Positions 1 to 8,871 are shown, numbered from the stretch's first letter. The stretch is 64,000 bases of DNA from CF-39 sp035651155 (GCA_035651155.1 DASRGG010000030.1:28089-92088), one strand, 5' to 3'. Translations and numbers: made by a program. Notes: generated from the sequence alone by a model not told the origin.

Positions 1-202
1 GCGTCGCGACCAAGCGCGCCGGACGCACGGTGACGTATGGAGCGCCGAGCCAGCCGAGGATCGCGCAGGCCGTGGCGAGAAGGAAGACGACGAGGACCTG
101 ATTCGAGACGGGTGTGACCTGCGAGACCTCGAGCAGCGACGCGCCGAGATAGAAGCCGAAGAACCAGCCGATGAGTGCTGCGCCGAGCCTGAGGAATGCC
201 AC
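1..202 (-). CDS. YacL-like PIN/TRAM protein, N-terminal part only
   Basis: Truncated by the window edge; only about 67 N-terminal residues are visible. They form two hydrophobic segments (an LGAALIGWFFGFYLG stretch and a VLVVFLLATACAILGWLG stretch) followed by a VTVRPAR turn. This is what the membrane anchor of YacL-type PIN/TRAM proteins looks like, but the PIN and TRAM domains themselves lie outside the window. The GTG start at 202 is chosen because AAAGGAG lies 8 bases upstream; a second GTG at 211 abuts that site and is too close. The family call rests mainly on context: clpC, radA and yacL are neighbours in Bacillus and many other Gram-positive-type genomes, and the order here is the same. 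Confidence 0.5.
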   Translation of the reverse strand, partial: MAFLRLGAALIGWFFGFYLGASLLEVSQVTPVSNQVLVVFLLATACAILGWLGAPYVTVRPARLVAT

Positions 203-382
203 GCTGTCCACTCCTTTCTACCGATGTCGATGGGCGTCAGCCGCGCCGTCCGACCGATGACGATGTGGTCGCCGACGGTGCGCGCCGCGCGGGATGGATA
301 GGCCGGACAGAACACGATGAGGCGAGTCTACCGCCGCGGCGGCCGGCGACGGCCCTGTTGGCCGAGCTGTCGGCTCGGCCGA

Positions 383-1747
383 TCAGGCCTCGGCGATACC
401 CGAGCGGGTGAGCGCCTCGCGCAGTGTGGCCGCGCCCACGACTTCCACGCCCGTCCCATTGAGGTCCCCGAGGCTCGCCTGCGGCACCACGGCGCGGGTG
501 AACCCGAGCCGCTGCGCCTCCTTCAGACGCGCCGCGACCCGCTGCACCCGCCGCAGCTCGCCGCCCAGGCCGAGCTCGCCGACGAACACCGTGCGCGGAT
601 CGGCGGCCCTCTCGCGGAGCGCGGACGCGAGCGCGACCGCGACGGCGAGGTCGGCCGCGGGCTCGCGGACACGAAGGCCGCCGACGAGATTCACGTAGAC
701 GTCGTGCTGCCCGAGCCCGATGCCCGCGCGCTTGGCGAGCACGGCGAGCAGCACCGCGAGCCGCTGCGGATCGGCGCCGTTCACCGTGCGCCGCGGCAGC
801 CCGAACGACGTCGGCGTGACGAGCGCCTGCACCTCCACCAGGAGCGGGCGCGTGCCCTCGACCGTCGGCACGATGACGCTCCCCGCGATGCCCATGGTGC
901 GCTCCTCGAGGAACACCTCCGACGGATTCGCGACCTCGCGCAGCCCCGACTCCCCCATCTCGAACACGCCGACCTCGTCGGTCGAGCCGAAGCGGTTCTT
1001 CGTCCCGCGCAGGATGCGGAACGCGTGGAAGCGCTCGCCCTCGAGATAGAGGACGGCGTCGACGATGTGCTCGAGCACGCGCGGACCCGCGACGGCGCCC
1101 TCCTTCGTCACGTGCCCGACGAGGAAGACCGGGACGTCGTCGCCCTTCGCGACCTCGAGCAGCCGCGCCGCGCACTCGCGGAGCTGCGACACGCCGCCCG
1201 CCGCCGACGCGATCACGTCCGAGGACATCGTCTGGATGGAATCGATGACCGTGAAGATCGGATGGATGCGGCGGATCTGTTCGATGATCGAGCCGAGGTC
1301 GGTCTCCGCGAGGACGAGGATGTTCGGCCCATCGATGCCGAAGCGCCGCGCGCGGAGCTTGATCTGCGCGGCGGACTCCTCGCCGGAGACGTAGAGCACG
1401 GTCCCGCGCTTCGACAGCGACGCGGAGGCCTGCATGAGCAGGCTGGACTTGCCGATGCCCGGATCGCCGCCGAGCAGCACGAGCGAGCCGCGCACGACGC
1501 CGCCGCCGAGCACGCGATCGAACTCGCCGATGCCCGTGGAGATGCGCTCCTCGGCATCGTTCGGGACCGCGTCCAGCGGGATCGGCTCGCGCGGCTCGCG
1601 CGGAGCGCCACGACCCTTCGGCGGCGCGACGACGCGCTCCTCCACGAGCGTGTTCCATCCCTGGCAATTCGGGCAGCGCCCGATCCACTTGGGGAACTGG
1701 TTTCCGCAGTTCTGGCAGACGAAGGCGGTCTTCGGTGCGGCGGGCAT
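383..1747 (-). CDS. radA: DNA repair protein RadA (Sms)
   Basis: RadA is a RecA-like ATPase that processes recombination intermediates and drives branch migration. The 454-residue protein starts with a four-cysteine zinc finger (CQNCG, then CPNCQGW), followed by a RecA core with Walker A GGDPGIGKSS and the RadA signature KNRFGSTDEVGVFEM. The C-terminal third is the Lon-protease-like domain (LVGGLRVREPAADLAVA). The open frame extends upstream to 1810, but the family start MPAAPKTAFVCQNCG fits the ATG at 1747. It lies 95 bases downstream of clpC and is probably cotranscribed with it. Confidence 0.95.
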   Translation of the reverse strand: MPAAPKTAFVCQNCGNQFPKWIGRCPNCQGWNTLVEERVVAPPKGRGAPREPREPIPLDAVPNDAEERISTGIGEFDRVLGGGVVRGSLVLLGGDPGIGKSSLLMQASASLSKRGTVLYVSGEESAAQIKLRARRFGIDGPNILVLAETDLGSIIEQIRRIHPIFTVIDSIQTMSSDVIASAAGGVSQLRECAARLLEVAKGDDVPVFLVGHVTKEGAVAGPRVLEHIVDAVLYLEGERFHAFRILRGTKNRFGSTDEVGVFEMGESGLREVANPSEVFLEERTMGIAGSVIVPTVEGTRPLLVEVQALVTPTSFGLPRRTVNGADPQRLAVLLAVLAKRAGIGLGQHDVYVNLVGGLRVREPAADLAVAVALASALRERAADPRTVFVGELGLGGELRRVQRVAARLKEAQRLGFTRAVVPQASLGDLNGTGVEVVGAATLREALTRSGIAEA

Positions 1748-1842
1748 CCGACCAAGTATCGACCAGGCGTTGCGCCGGAGCGGCCGCCGCGCCGCGGCCG
1801 CAGGCGACACGCCAAGGAGATGAGCACGGCGAAGCCGCGCGA

Positions 1843-4338
1843 TTACGGGGCGACGGGAACGGGCTTGGGCGCCTCGACGTCCACGCGTTCGATGGTGAGC
1901 TTGCCGTCGACCGGGTGCACGCGAACGCTGTCGCCCGCGTGGAACTGACCCTGCAGGAGCATCTCGGCCAGCGGGTCGGCGATCTCGTTCTGGATCGACC
2001 GCGCGAGCGGGCGAGCGCCGAAGTTCGAGTCGTAGCCGACCGAGGCGATGTGGTCCTTCGCCTCGTCCGTGACAACCAGGGCGATCTCCTGCGAGGCGAG
2101 CTGCTTGCGCACGCCGGCGAGCTCGAGCTCGACGATCTTCCGGACCTCTTCCTTGTTCAGCGGCTGGAAGACCACGGTCGCGTCGATGCGGTTGAGGAAC
2201 TCGGGACGGAAGAAGCGCTTCATCTCCTCGGTGACGCGCTCCTTCATGCGCTCGTACTGCGCCTGCGTGTCCGCGTCGTCGCCCTCACCCTTGGTGCGGA
2301 ACCCAAGCGCGGATTCGCTCTTCAGGAGCTTCTGCGCGAGGTTGCTGGTCATGATGATGATCGTGTTGCGGAAGTCGACGGTGCGGCCCTTCGCGTCCGC
2401 GAGGCGGCCCTCGTCGAAGATCTGCAGCAGGATGTTGAAGACCTCGGGGTGCGCCTTCTCGATCTCGTCGAGGAGGATCACGCAGTACGACTTGCGGCGC
2501 ACGATCTCGGTGAGCTGGCCGCCCTCTTCGTACCCGACGTAGCCGGGCGGCGAGCCGACCAGGCGCGACACGTTGTGCCGCTCCATGTAGTCGGACATGT
2601 CGATCTTCACCACGTTCTCCTGGCTGCCGAACATGAACTCGGCGAGCTGGCGAGCGAGGTGCGTCTTGCCGGTACCGGTGGGGCCGACGAAGAAGAACAC
2701 GCCGATCGGGCGCCGCGGATCCTTCAGGCCGGCGCGCGCGCGGCGGACGGCGCGCGAGATCGTGGTCACGGCGGCGTCCTGCCCGATGACCTTCGCGTGC
2801 AGCGCCTCCTCCATGCGGAGGAGCTTCTGCGTCTCTTCCTCGGCGAGGCGGCGGACCGGGATTCCGGTCCACATCGAGACGACCTCGGCGATGTCCTCGT
2901 CGGTCACCTCGGGACGCTTCTGCGACTGCGCGAGGATCCAATCGGCCTTCGCCTGGTTGAGCTTGTCCTGCTGCGCGCGCTCCTTCTGGCGGAGCGTCGA
3001 GGCGAGCTCGTACTGCTGCGCCTCCATGGCCGCTTCCTTCTCGGCGACGACCTTGTCGAGCTCCTTCTGGGCTTCCTTCACGTCGGTCGGCAGCGTCGAG
3101 TAGCGCAGGCGGACGCGGCTCGCGGCCTCGTCCATGAGGTCGATGGCCTTGTCCGGCAGGAAGCGATCGGTGATGTAGCGTGCCGAGAGCTCGGCCGCCG
3201 CCTTCACCGCGTCGTCGCTGATGGCGACCTTGTGGTGGTCTTCGTAGCGCGAGCGGATGCCCATGAGGATCGCCTGCGTCTCCTCGATCGAGGGCTCCTC
3301 GACCATCACGGGCTGGAAGCGGCGCTCGAGCGCCGCGTCGCGCTCGATGTACTTGCGGAACTCGTCCAGCGTCGTCGCGCCGATGCACTGAAGCTCGCCG
3401 CGCGCGAGCGACGGCTTCAGGATGTTCGCCGCGTCGACCGCACCCTCCGCCGCACCCGCCCCCACGAGCGTGTGCAGCTCGTCGATGAACAGGATGACGT
3501 CGTGCGCGTGACGGAGCTCCTCGATGATCTTCTTGAGGCGCTCCTCGAACTCGCCGCGGTACTTCGTGCCCGCGACGAGCGACCCGATGTCGAGCGTGAG
3601 CACGCGCTTGCCCTGCAGCGTCTCGGGCACGTCACCCTTCACGATGCGGTGCGCGAGGCCCTCGGCGATGGCGGTCTTGCCGACGCCCGGCTCTCCGATG
3701 AGCGCCGGGTTGTTCTTGGTGCGGCGGCTCAGGATTTGGATGACGCGCTCGATCTCCTTCTCGCGGCCGATGACCGGATCGAGCTGCTGCGCCTTGGACA
3801 TCGCGGTGAGGTTCACGCCGAGCTGATCGAGCGTCGGTGTCTTTGACTGGGAGGCCTTGCCGCCCGCGGTCGCCGTCTCCGCCGTCGCCGGGTGCTGCTG
3901 GCCGAGCGTCGCGATGACCTGGTGCCGGACCTTCTCGAGCGACACGCCGAGCGACTCGAGCACGCCCGAGGCGATGCCCTCGCCCTCACGGACCAGCCCG
4001 AGGAGCAGATGCTCCGTGCCGACGTGGCTGTGGCCGAGCTTGCGGGCCTCATCGATGGCGAGCTCGATGACCTTCTTGGTGCGCGGCGAGAGGGTGATCT
4101 CGCTGGGCGAGGTCGTGGAATCGCCGCGGCCGATGATGAATTCGACGGCCGTGCGGACCTTGGAGAGCTCGACGCCGAGGGAGTCCAGGACGCGGGCGGC
4201 GACACCCTCGCCTTCGCGGACGAGACCGAGCAGGAGGTGCTCGGTACCGATGTAGTTGTGGTTGAACCGGATGGCCTCATCCTGGGCTAGCGCAAGGACC
4301 CTCTTCGCCCGGTCGTTGAAGCGGTCGAAGGGTCCCAT
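1843..4338 (-). CDS. clpC: ATP-dependent Clp protease ATPase subunit ClpC
   Basis: Hexameric AAA+ unfoldase that feeds proteins to ClpP. The 831 residues show the full ClpC architecture: two N-terminal Clp repeats (each with an IGTEHLLLGLVREGEG-type motif, within about residues 1-140), AAA domain 1 with Walker A GEPGVGKT near residue 215, a UVR-type coiled region that marks ClpC rather than ClpA or ClpB, and AAA domain 2 with Walker A GPTGTGKT near 555. No clpP or mcsAB genes are next to it. The ATG at 4338 gives the canonical N-terminus MGPFDRFNDRAK. A good -10 hexamer sits about 50 bases upstream. Confidence 0.97.
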   Translation of the reverse strand: MGPFDRFNDRAKRVLALAQDEAIRFNHNYIGTEHLLLGLVREGEGVAARVLDSLGVELSKVRTAVEFIIGRGDSTTSPSEITLSPRTKKVIELAIDEARKLGHSHVGTEHLLLGLVREGEGIASGVLESLGVSLEKVRHQVIATLGQQHPATAETATAGGKASQSKTPTLDQLGVNLTAMSKAQQLDPVIGREKEIERVIQILSRRTKNNPALIGEPGVGKTAIAEGLAHRIVKGDVPETLQGKRVLTLDIGSLVAGTKYRGEFEERLKKIIEELRHAHDVILFIDELHTLVGAGAAEGAVDAANILKPSLARGELQCIGATTLDEFRKYIERDAALERRFQPVMVEEPSIEETQAILMGIRSRYEDHHKVAISDDAVKAAAELSARYITDRFLPDKAIDLMDEAASRVRLRYSTLPTDVKEAQKELDKVVAEKEAAMEAQQYELASTLRQKERAQQDKLNQAKADWILAQSQKRPEVTDEDIAEVVSMWTGIPVRRLAEEETQKLLRMEEALHAKVIGQDAAVTTISRAVRRARAGLKDPRRPIGVFFFVGPTGTGKTHLARQLAEFMFGSQENVVKIDMSDYMERHNVSRLVGSPPGYVGYEEGGQLTEIVRRKSYCVILLDEIEKAHPEVFNILLQIFDEGRLADAKGRTVDFRNTIIIMTSNLAQKLLKSESALGFRTKGEGDDADTQAQYERMKERVTEEMKRFFRPEFLNRIDATVVFQPLNKEEVRKIVELELAGVRKQLASQEIALVVTDEAKDHIASVGYDSNFGARPLARSIQNEIADPLAEMLLQGQFHAGDSVRVHPVDGKLTIERVDVEAPKPVPVAP

Positions 4339-4385
4339 CAGGCTGCCTTGTACCTATATATCGGCTGAGGTGTCATCTGGTTCCG

Positions 4386-4391
4386 ATTATA
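4386..4391 (-). promoter_or_regulatory. Candidate -10 box upstream of clpC
   Basis: Reading the minus strand, a perfect TATAAT lies between the S1 gene stop and the clpC start. Only a weak -35 match (TTCCGC, 15-base spacing) precedes it. No CtsR operator repeat is visible. Confidence 0.4.
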
Positions 4392-4428
4392 CGTTCGGGA
4401 AGACATGCGGAAGGACTCCCGACAAGGC

Positions 4429-5514
4429 TCAGGTGCGACCTGCAAGCCGGGCGGAGAGCGAAAGGTGCCGGCGTACGGCATCGACACCCACGATCTTGAC
4501 CACAAGGACGTCACCCACACGCACGACCTCGTGCGGATCGGCCACGCGGTGATCGGCGAGCTCGCTGACATGCACGAGGCCCTCGACGCCCTCCGCGACC
4601 CTGGCGAAGGCGCCGTACGGCATCACCCGCGTGACGGTCGCCTCGACCGATTGGCCCACCTGCACCGCCTTGACGAAGCGATCCCAGGGGTCGCCGCCGA
4701 GGCGTTTGATCGAGAGGCTGATGCGCTGGCGTTCCCGATCGATCCCGATCACCATCACGCGGACCTTCTTCCCGACCGTAAAGAGCGAGGTCGGCTCGAT
4801 ACCCCTTTCCCAAGTGATCTCCGAACGGTGCACGAGGCCATCTGCCACGCCGACGTCCACGAACACACCGTAGGACGTCACGCTCACGACCGTGCCCTCG
4901 CGAACGTCCCCCTCGACGAGCTCCGCGGCGCCCCGGGCCTTCCGTTCGCGCCGCAGCTGCTGCGTCGCGGCCTTTTCGGACAGGATGAGTCGGTCGCGCT
5001 TCGGGTCGACCTCCAGCACGCGCAGGCGCAGCCGCTTCCCCACGAGCGCGCGGACCGGTCCGGGCACGCCCGGCTCGGTCGTGTCGATCGCTCCGATGGA
5101 ACCAAGCTGCGACAACGGCACGAATCCGCGCATACCCACGTCGACGACGACGCCACCGCGGTTCGCATCGATGACGGCGGCGTCGATGAGCTCGCCGGAG
5201 CGCCGCAGCTCCTCCAGGTGCGTCCACCGGCGGCGGTGTCGCGGGCGTCTCAGTGAGAGGACGACGCGGCCGTCGGGGCCCTCGGGCTGAACGACGGTCG
5301 CGGCGATGTGCTCACCGACGCGCAGCTGCTCCGCGCCGGCATCGCGAACGGAGAGCACGCCGGCGGGACGGTCACCGAGATCGATCGTCGCCTCCTCGCC
5401 GCTGATCGCGGCGACGGTTCCTTCCACCCTTTCGCCGACGCGCAGCGGACGGAGCGAGCCTCCGTGTGTCTCGGACGCGAGGAGCTCTTCCATCGTCTCC
5501 GGGTCGACGGACAT
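4429..5514 (-). CDS. S1 RNA-binding-domain protein (ribosomal protein S1-like, four repeats)
   Basis: The 361-residue protein is four consecutive S1/OB-fold repeats, each about 70-75 residues and each with a G-x-V-x-x-I/V start and a GLV/GFV-HxSE/PLSQ-type middle (for example TSYGVFVDVGVADGLVHRSE and MPYGAFARVAEGVEGLVHVSE). This repeat number is typical of S1-like proteins outside Proteobacteria, where S1 has six. It probably binds mRNA on the small subunit, but a separate RNA-chaperone role is possible. The open frame continues far upstream through antisense sequence; the ATG at 5514 is chosen because repeat 1 starts soon after it (LRPLRVGERVEGTVAAI). It is divergent from the regulator starting at 5537. 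Confidence 0.85.
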   Translation of the reverse strand: MSVDPETMEELLASETHGGSLRPLRVGERVEGTVAAISGEEATIDLGDRPAGVLSVRDAGAEQLRVGEHIAATVVQPEGPDGRVVLSLRRPRHRRRWTHLEELRRSGELIDAAVIDANRGGVVVDVGMRGFVPLSQLGSIGAIDTTEPGVPGPVRALVGKRLRLRVLEVDPKRDRLILSEKAATQQLRRERKARGAAELVEGDVREGTVVSVTSYGVFVDVGVADGLVHRSEITWERGIEPTSLFTVGKKVRVMVIGIDRERQRISLSIKRLGGDPWDRFVKAVQVGQSVEATVTRVMPYGAFARVAEGVEGLVHVSELADHRVADPHEVVRVGDVLVVKIVGVDAVRRHLSLSARLAGRT

Positions 5515-5536
5515 GCTGGAACGGCGGGCATAACCG

Positions 5537-7504
5537 GTGCCACCGATACAATCCGGCAAACCGGTACTGAGGAGGAGCACCGTCAACCCGACGGCGCGCT
5601 GGCCGGAACGCCTGGAGCACCTTGCGACGCTGCTTCGAGCGGACGCGCTCGCGGTCGTCTCAGCGACCCCCGCAGGACCCTCGACGGTCTTCTCGTACCG
5701 GCTCGACGGCGACGTCGACTGGTTCGCCGTGCTCGGTGCCGACCTCTTCGCGCGCTCTGACCGGGGCGCGTTCGTGACGGCCATCCCGGCTGGTCGCTGG
5801 ACGAACAGCGCCGCGTACGCCGTCATCGCCCCGCTCGACGGGTGGAACGGGCAGGCCGTGCTCTGCGGCCTGCGCCATGAGGTGCCGTTCGACGCGGTGG
5901 AGGCGAGCGCGGCGATGGCCGCGGCGCGCATGCTGGAGATGAGCGCGCTCGAAGGCCGCGCGCTCGCGGAGACGCTGCGGCAGAGCGCGTCGCTGGAGGA
6001 GCGGCTGGAGATGCTCTCCGGCATCGGCGACGCCCTGGGCGAGGCAGGGGACACGAGCGCTCTGCTCGCCCGCGCGGTGCAGGAGATCGCACGGCGGATG
6101 GGCGCGGGCGCCGCGTCGATCATGCTCGTGGAGGGCGACCGGCTGCGACTGCGCGCATCGGTCGGCCTGTCGAGCGATGCGGCGATGGCTGGCGGCCAGC
6201 GCGTCGGAGAGGGCATCGCCGGATGGGTGGCGGCGAACGGCGAGCGGATCGTGCTGCACGGGCCTGTGGACGACACGCGATTCCAAGGAGTGGATCCTGA
6301 CGCCGGCGAGGCGGTGAGCGTTCCGCTGCGCGCCGGCGGCGACGTGCTCGGCGTCCTGAACGTGAAGCGACCCGGCACGGCCGATGGCTTCGCCGATCGG
6401 CACGAGCTCCTCGATGCGATGGCCGCGGATCTCGCCCGCGCGCTCCGCGCGTTGAACGTGATCGCCCATCTGGCTCACGCGCGCGACGATGTGCGCGGCT
6501 ACGCGGAGGTCGCGCGCGCCGTCGCCACGGGGGACGTGTCGGCCGCGCTCGACGCCACCATCGCCCTCGGGCATCACGCCGTCGCCGTACGGGACGCCAC
6601 GGGACGCGTGCTCGGCGTGCGCGCGGTCGAAGGCGACGAGGCGTGCCGGGAATCCGCGATCCGCGCGAGCGCGACCGCCCGCTCCGGCTCGCCGTCCGGC
6701 ACCGGGGTCGGGTTCGCGCGCCACGGCACTGGATACCGCGAGGACGAGGGCGAGCTCGCACAGCGAACCGCCGACACCCTGGCGCTGCTGGGACGGACCG
6801 CGGCCGCGGAGAGCCCTGCCGCCGCGCTGCGCGTGCTCGCGGTCGAAGACCACCCGGTCATGCGGCTGGGGCTGCGGGCGATGCTCGAGCGCGAAGGATT
6901 CGTCGTCGCCGGCGCCACGGCGACGTGCGCCGAGGCCGTCGGCCTCCTTGCCGACGCGTCCGCCGACGTCGTCCTGCTCGACCTCCGGCTCCCCGACGCG
7001 ACGGGGACGGAGGCCGTGACGCGCCTGCGCGAGGCGGCGCCGGCCCTGCCGATCGTCGTCTTCAGCGTCGACCGGACGCCCGCGCTCATCCGCGCCTCGG
7101 TCCGCGCGGGCGCCAGCGGCTACGTCACGAAGGACGCGCCGATCAGCCGGCTCGTGGCCGCGCTCCGCGCCGCCGCCGCGGGCCTCGTCGTGATGGGTCC
7201 GGATGAGGCGATCGCCGCCGCCGGCAACGTCACGCCCGCACCCACGAATGGGGATGAGCACGCCACGCCCGTGCACGAGCCCGCGAGCGGCGGGACCGAA
7301 GCGCCGCACGATCCGCTCACGCCGCGTGAGCTCGAGCTCCTCCGCTACATGGCCGAGGGGTACACGAACAAAGAGGTCGCCCGGGCCATGGTGCTCGCCG
7401 AGGACACGGTGAAGAAGGCCGTCCAGACGCTCATCGCGAAGCTGGGGGCCGCCGATCGGACCCACGCCGTCGTGGTCGCGCTCCGCAGCCACCTCATCGA
7501 CTGA
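5537..7504 (+). CDS. GAF - receiver - LuxR HTH transcriptional regulator
   Basis: A 655-residue single-chain regulator with an unusual order. Roughly residues 140-310 are a GAF-type sensor domain (VQEIARRMGAGAASIMLVEG onwards). About 435-550 is a NarL-type receiver with acidic pocket VEDHP, phospho-acceptor LLDLRLPD, switch VFS and lysine VTKD. About 590-655 is a LuxR/GerE helix-turn-helix (LTPRELELLRYMAEGYTNKEVA). Because the receiver pocket is intact, phosphorylation is plausible, yet no histidine kinase gene is adjacent. A proline/alanine-rich linker separates receiver and HTH. The GTG at 5537 is the first start in frame but lacks a good ribosome site, so the true start could differ slightly. 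Confidence 0.85.
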   Translation: MPPIQSGKPVLRRSTVNPTARWPERLEHLATLLRADALAVVSATPAGPSTVFSYRLDGDVDWFAVLGADLFARSDRGAFVTAIPAGRWTNSAAYAVIAPLDGWNGQAVLCGLRHEVPFDAVEASAAMAAARMLEMSALEGRALAETLRQSASLEERLEMLSGIGDALGEAGDTSALLARAVQEIARRMGAGAASIMLVEGDRLRLRASVGLSSDAAMAGGQRVGEGIAGWVAANGERIVLHGPVDDTRFQGVDPDAGEAVSVPLRAGGDVLGVLNVKRPGTADGFADRHELLDAMAADLARALRALNVIAHLAHARDDVRGYAEVARAVATGDVSAALDATIALGHHAVAVRDATGRVLGVRAVEGDEACRESAIRASATARSGSPSGTGVGFARHGTGYREDEGELAQRTADTLALLGRTAAAESPAAALRVLAVEDHPVMRLGLRAMLEREGFVVAGATATCAEAVGLLADASADVVLLDLRLPDATGTEAVTRLREAAPALPIVVFSVDRTPALIRASVRAGASGYVTKDAPISRLVAALRAAAAGLVVMGPDEAIAAAGNVTPAPTNGDEHATPVHEPASGGTEAPHDPLTPRELELLRYMAEGYTNKEVARAMVLAEDTVKKAVQTLIAKLGAADRTHAVVVALRSHLID

Positions 7505-7537
7505 TCCGACCTCCGCCGGCCAGACGCGCCGGCCGCA

Positions 7538-7563
7538 GCACGGGCGGGTATCCCCCCCCGTGC
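7538..7563 (+). terminator. Candidate hairpin after the GAF-receiver regulator
   Basis: GCACGGG at 7538-7544 pairs with CCCGTGC at 7557-7563 across a C-rich loop, 34 bases after the regulator stop. There is no T-run, so it is either a weak terminator or an RNA-stabilising hairpin. Confidence 0.35.
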
Positions 7564-7589
7564 TCCCCCGCTAGACCGCACGCTGGCCG

Positions 7590-7690
7590 CTAAACGGCGG
7601 GAGCCCGAGTGGGTACGCGAAATGTGCCTGAACGGGGATTAACCCCACGCTCAAGCGACGGCACATTTGGTCAACCGGGACGCCTCGGAG
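7590..7690 (+). ncRNA. Candidate structured leader RNA of the sigma-factor gene
   Basis: The 246-base gap before the sigma factor holds nested inverted repeats. AAATGTGCC (7620-7628) pairs with GGCACATTT (7660-7668), and inside it GGGG-ATTAA-CCCC (7634-7646) forms a small hairpin. Just upstream, GCCG-CTAAA-CGGC forms another. The AT-rich arms stand out against the GC-rich surroundings. I cannot match it to a known riboswitch consensus: a superficial likeness to the ydaO (c-di-AMP) class at the CGCTAAAC stretch is not supported by the rest of that motif. Confidence 0.3.
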
Positions 7691-7750
7691 GGGCCGGCCA
7701 GGAATGGCTGAGGTGGTGGCGGGGCGTTGCGGTAGGGGAGGGGGACCGGC

Positions 7751-8380
7751 GTGGACACTGCTCAGCTCTGGGTGCGTTACCGGGCGGGTGACGCGTCGTC
7801 GCGCGCGGCACTCATCGAGCGGTACATGCCGCTCGCGAGAGCCCACGCCCGGCGCATCCGGGTAGCGTCGCCGCTGGCGGACGCCGACGACCTGCAGTCC
7901 GCCGCGCTCATCGGACTGATCGACGCCGTCGACCGCTTCGAGCCGGGCCGCGGCGTCCCGTTCGAGGCGTACGCGAGTCTTCGGATCCGTGGCGCCATCG
8001 TGGACGAGCTGCGGCGCGTCGACGAGCGCGGCCGCGGCGCGGACCCGCACGAGCGGCCGAGGCCGGTATCGCTGGACGGGCTCGTCGAGGACGACTGGCA
8101 GGCGTTCCTGGCCGTGGCCGACGACACCGTCGACGAGGCCTTCGAGCGCGAAGATCTCCGCGCGCGCGTCCAGCTCGCGCTCGACACGCTCCCGCCGCGC
8201 CAGCGCGAGGTGATCGCGCGGTACTACGCGCAGTCGCTCACGCTCCGCGAGGCCGGCGCGCGCATGGGGATCAGCGAGGCCCGCGCCTGCCAGCTGCACG
8301 GGCGCGCCATCACGAACCTGCGTCGGGCGCTTGCCGTGCGTCTCCCGCGTCCCGCTCTCGCGGCGAACGCCGCCGCGTAG
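7751..8380 (+). CDS. RNA polymerase sigma factor, FliA/WhiG (sigma-28) type
   Basis: A 209-residue sigma-70 family factor that would direct RNA polymerase to alternative promoters. Region 2 is clear (DADDLQSAALIGLIDAV, then a YASLRIRGAIVDELR stretch typical of the FliA/WhiG/SigD group). Region 3 is short, and region 4 is clear (LPPRQREVIARYYAQSLTLREAG). No flagellar or sporulation genes are nearby, so its regulon is unknown. The GTG start follows GGGGAGGGG with suitable spacing. The structured leader upstream may regulate it. A possible anti-sigma partner is not visible. Confidence 0.88.
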   Translation: MDTAQLWVRYRAGDASSRAALIERYMPLARAHARRIRVASPLADADDLQSAALIGLIDAVDRFEPGRGVPFEAYASLRIRGAIVDELRRVDERGRGADPHERPRPVSLDGLVEDDWQAFLAVADDTVDEAFEREDLRARVQLALDTLPPRQREVIARYYAQSLTLREAGARMGISEARACQLHGRAITNLRRALAVRLPRPALAANAAA

Positions 8381-8406
8381 GGCCCGCCGGGCGGCAGCCT
8401 GCCGCA

Positions 8407-8871
8407 TCACGCCGTCAGCGCGAGCGCGTCCGCGGTCAGCGCGAGCGCGTCCGCCGTGATCGCGAAGCCCCGACGCGTCGGCACGAAGAGCTCCGCGCGA
8501 AGACGCAGCCGTCCGCGATCGCTCATCCATACCGCGAGGCCGAGCGGTGCCAGGAGCGCATGGACCGTGCGCGCGCCCCTTCGCGTGACGAAGAAGGGCG
8601 CGAGCTCGTCGAAGAGCGGATGCGCGATGGTCGCGAACGCGATCTCATCACCCCGCACGACCGGTGGATCCGCTGTGAGCGCGCCGAGCCGGTCGTACTT
8701 CCACCACGCGTACTCGGCGTCCGCGACACCGTGCGCGACGCGCATGCGCCGTTCGCCCGCGGCGCCTTCGATGCGCGCCCGGCCGAGGAGCGAGCCGAGC
8801 ACGATCTGGACCTGGACCGCATCGGGCACGAGCCGCCGCCGCACGCGCTCCGGGTGCTCCGCCACGTACAT
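8407..8871 (-). CDS. LAGLIDADG-homing-endonuclease-like protein, degenerate
   Basis: A 154-residue protein that resembles the LAGLIDADG_2 fold. It has a first helix-like motif (IVLGSLLGRARIE), the phrase HGVADAEYAWWKYDRLG typical of that family's DNA-binding sheet, and a second motif (LGLAVWMSDRGRL). The usual acidic catalytic residue of motif 1 is missing (R/A in place of D/G), so nuclease activity is doubtful and the fold may have been co-opted for binding. It is not inside an intron or intein. The C-terminus is a low-complexity ADALALT repeat encoded by a tandem DNA repeat. The ATG at 8871 is chosen because AGGGGGGG precedes it. Confidence 0.55.
   Translation of the reverse strand: MYVAEHPERVRRRLVPDAVQVQIVLGSLLGRARIEGAAGERRMRVAHGVADAEYAWWKYDRLGALTADPPVVRGDEIAFATIAHPLFDELAPFFVTRRGARTVHALLAPLGLAVWMSDRGRLRLRAELFVPTRRGFAITADALALTADALALTA
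8413..8454. repeat. Two-copy 21-bp tandem repeat
   Basis: The unit GTCAGCGCGAGCGCGTCCGC occurs twice in direct tandem at the end of the LAGLIDADG-like gene and encodes the repeated ADALALT tail. It looks like a recent slippage duplication. Confidence 0.7.

Noticed and set aside
1735..3846. Open frame of about 700 codons on the plus strand opposite clpC and radA
   Set aside because: Antisense shadow of high-GC coding DNA; arginine/leucine-rich translation with no domain, while the minus strand encodes canonical ClpC.
7590..7690. Resemblance to the ydaO/c-di-AMP riboswitch
   Set aside because: A CGCTAAAC segment is similar, but the conserved GGGGTGAAT and CCGTCAGCTAACC blocks are absent.
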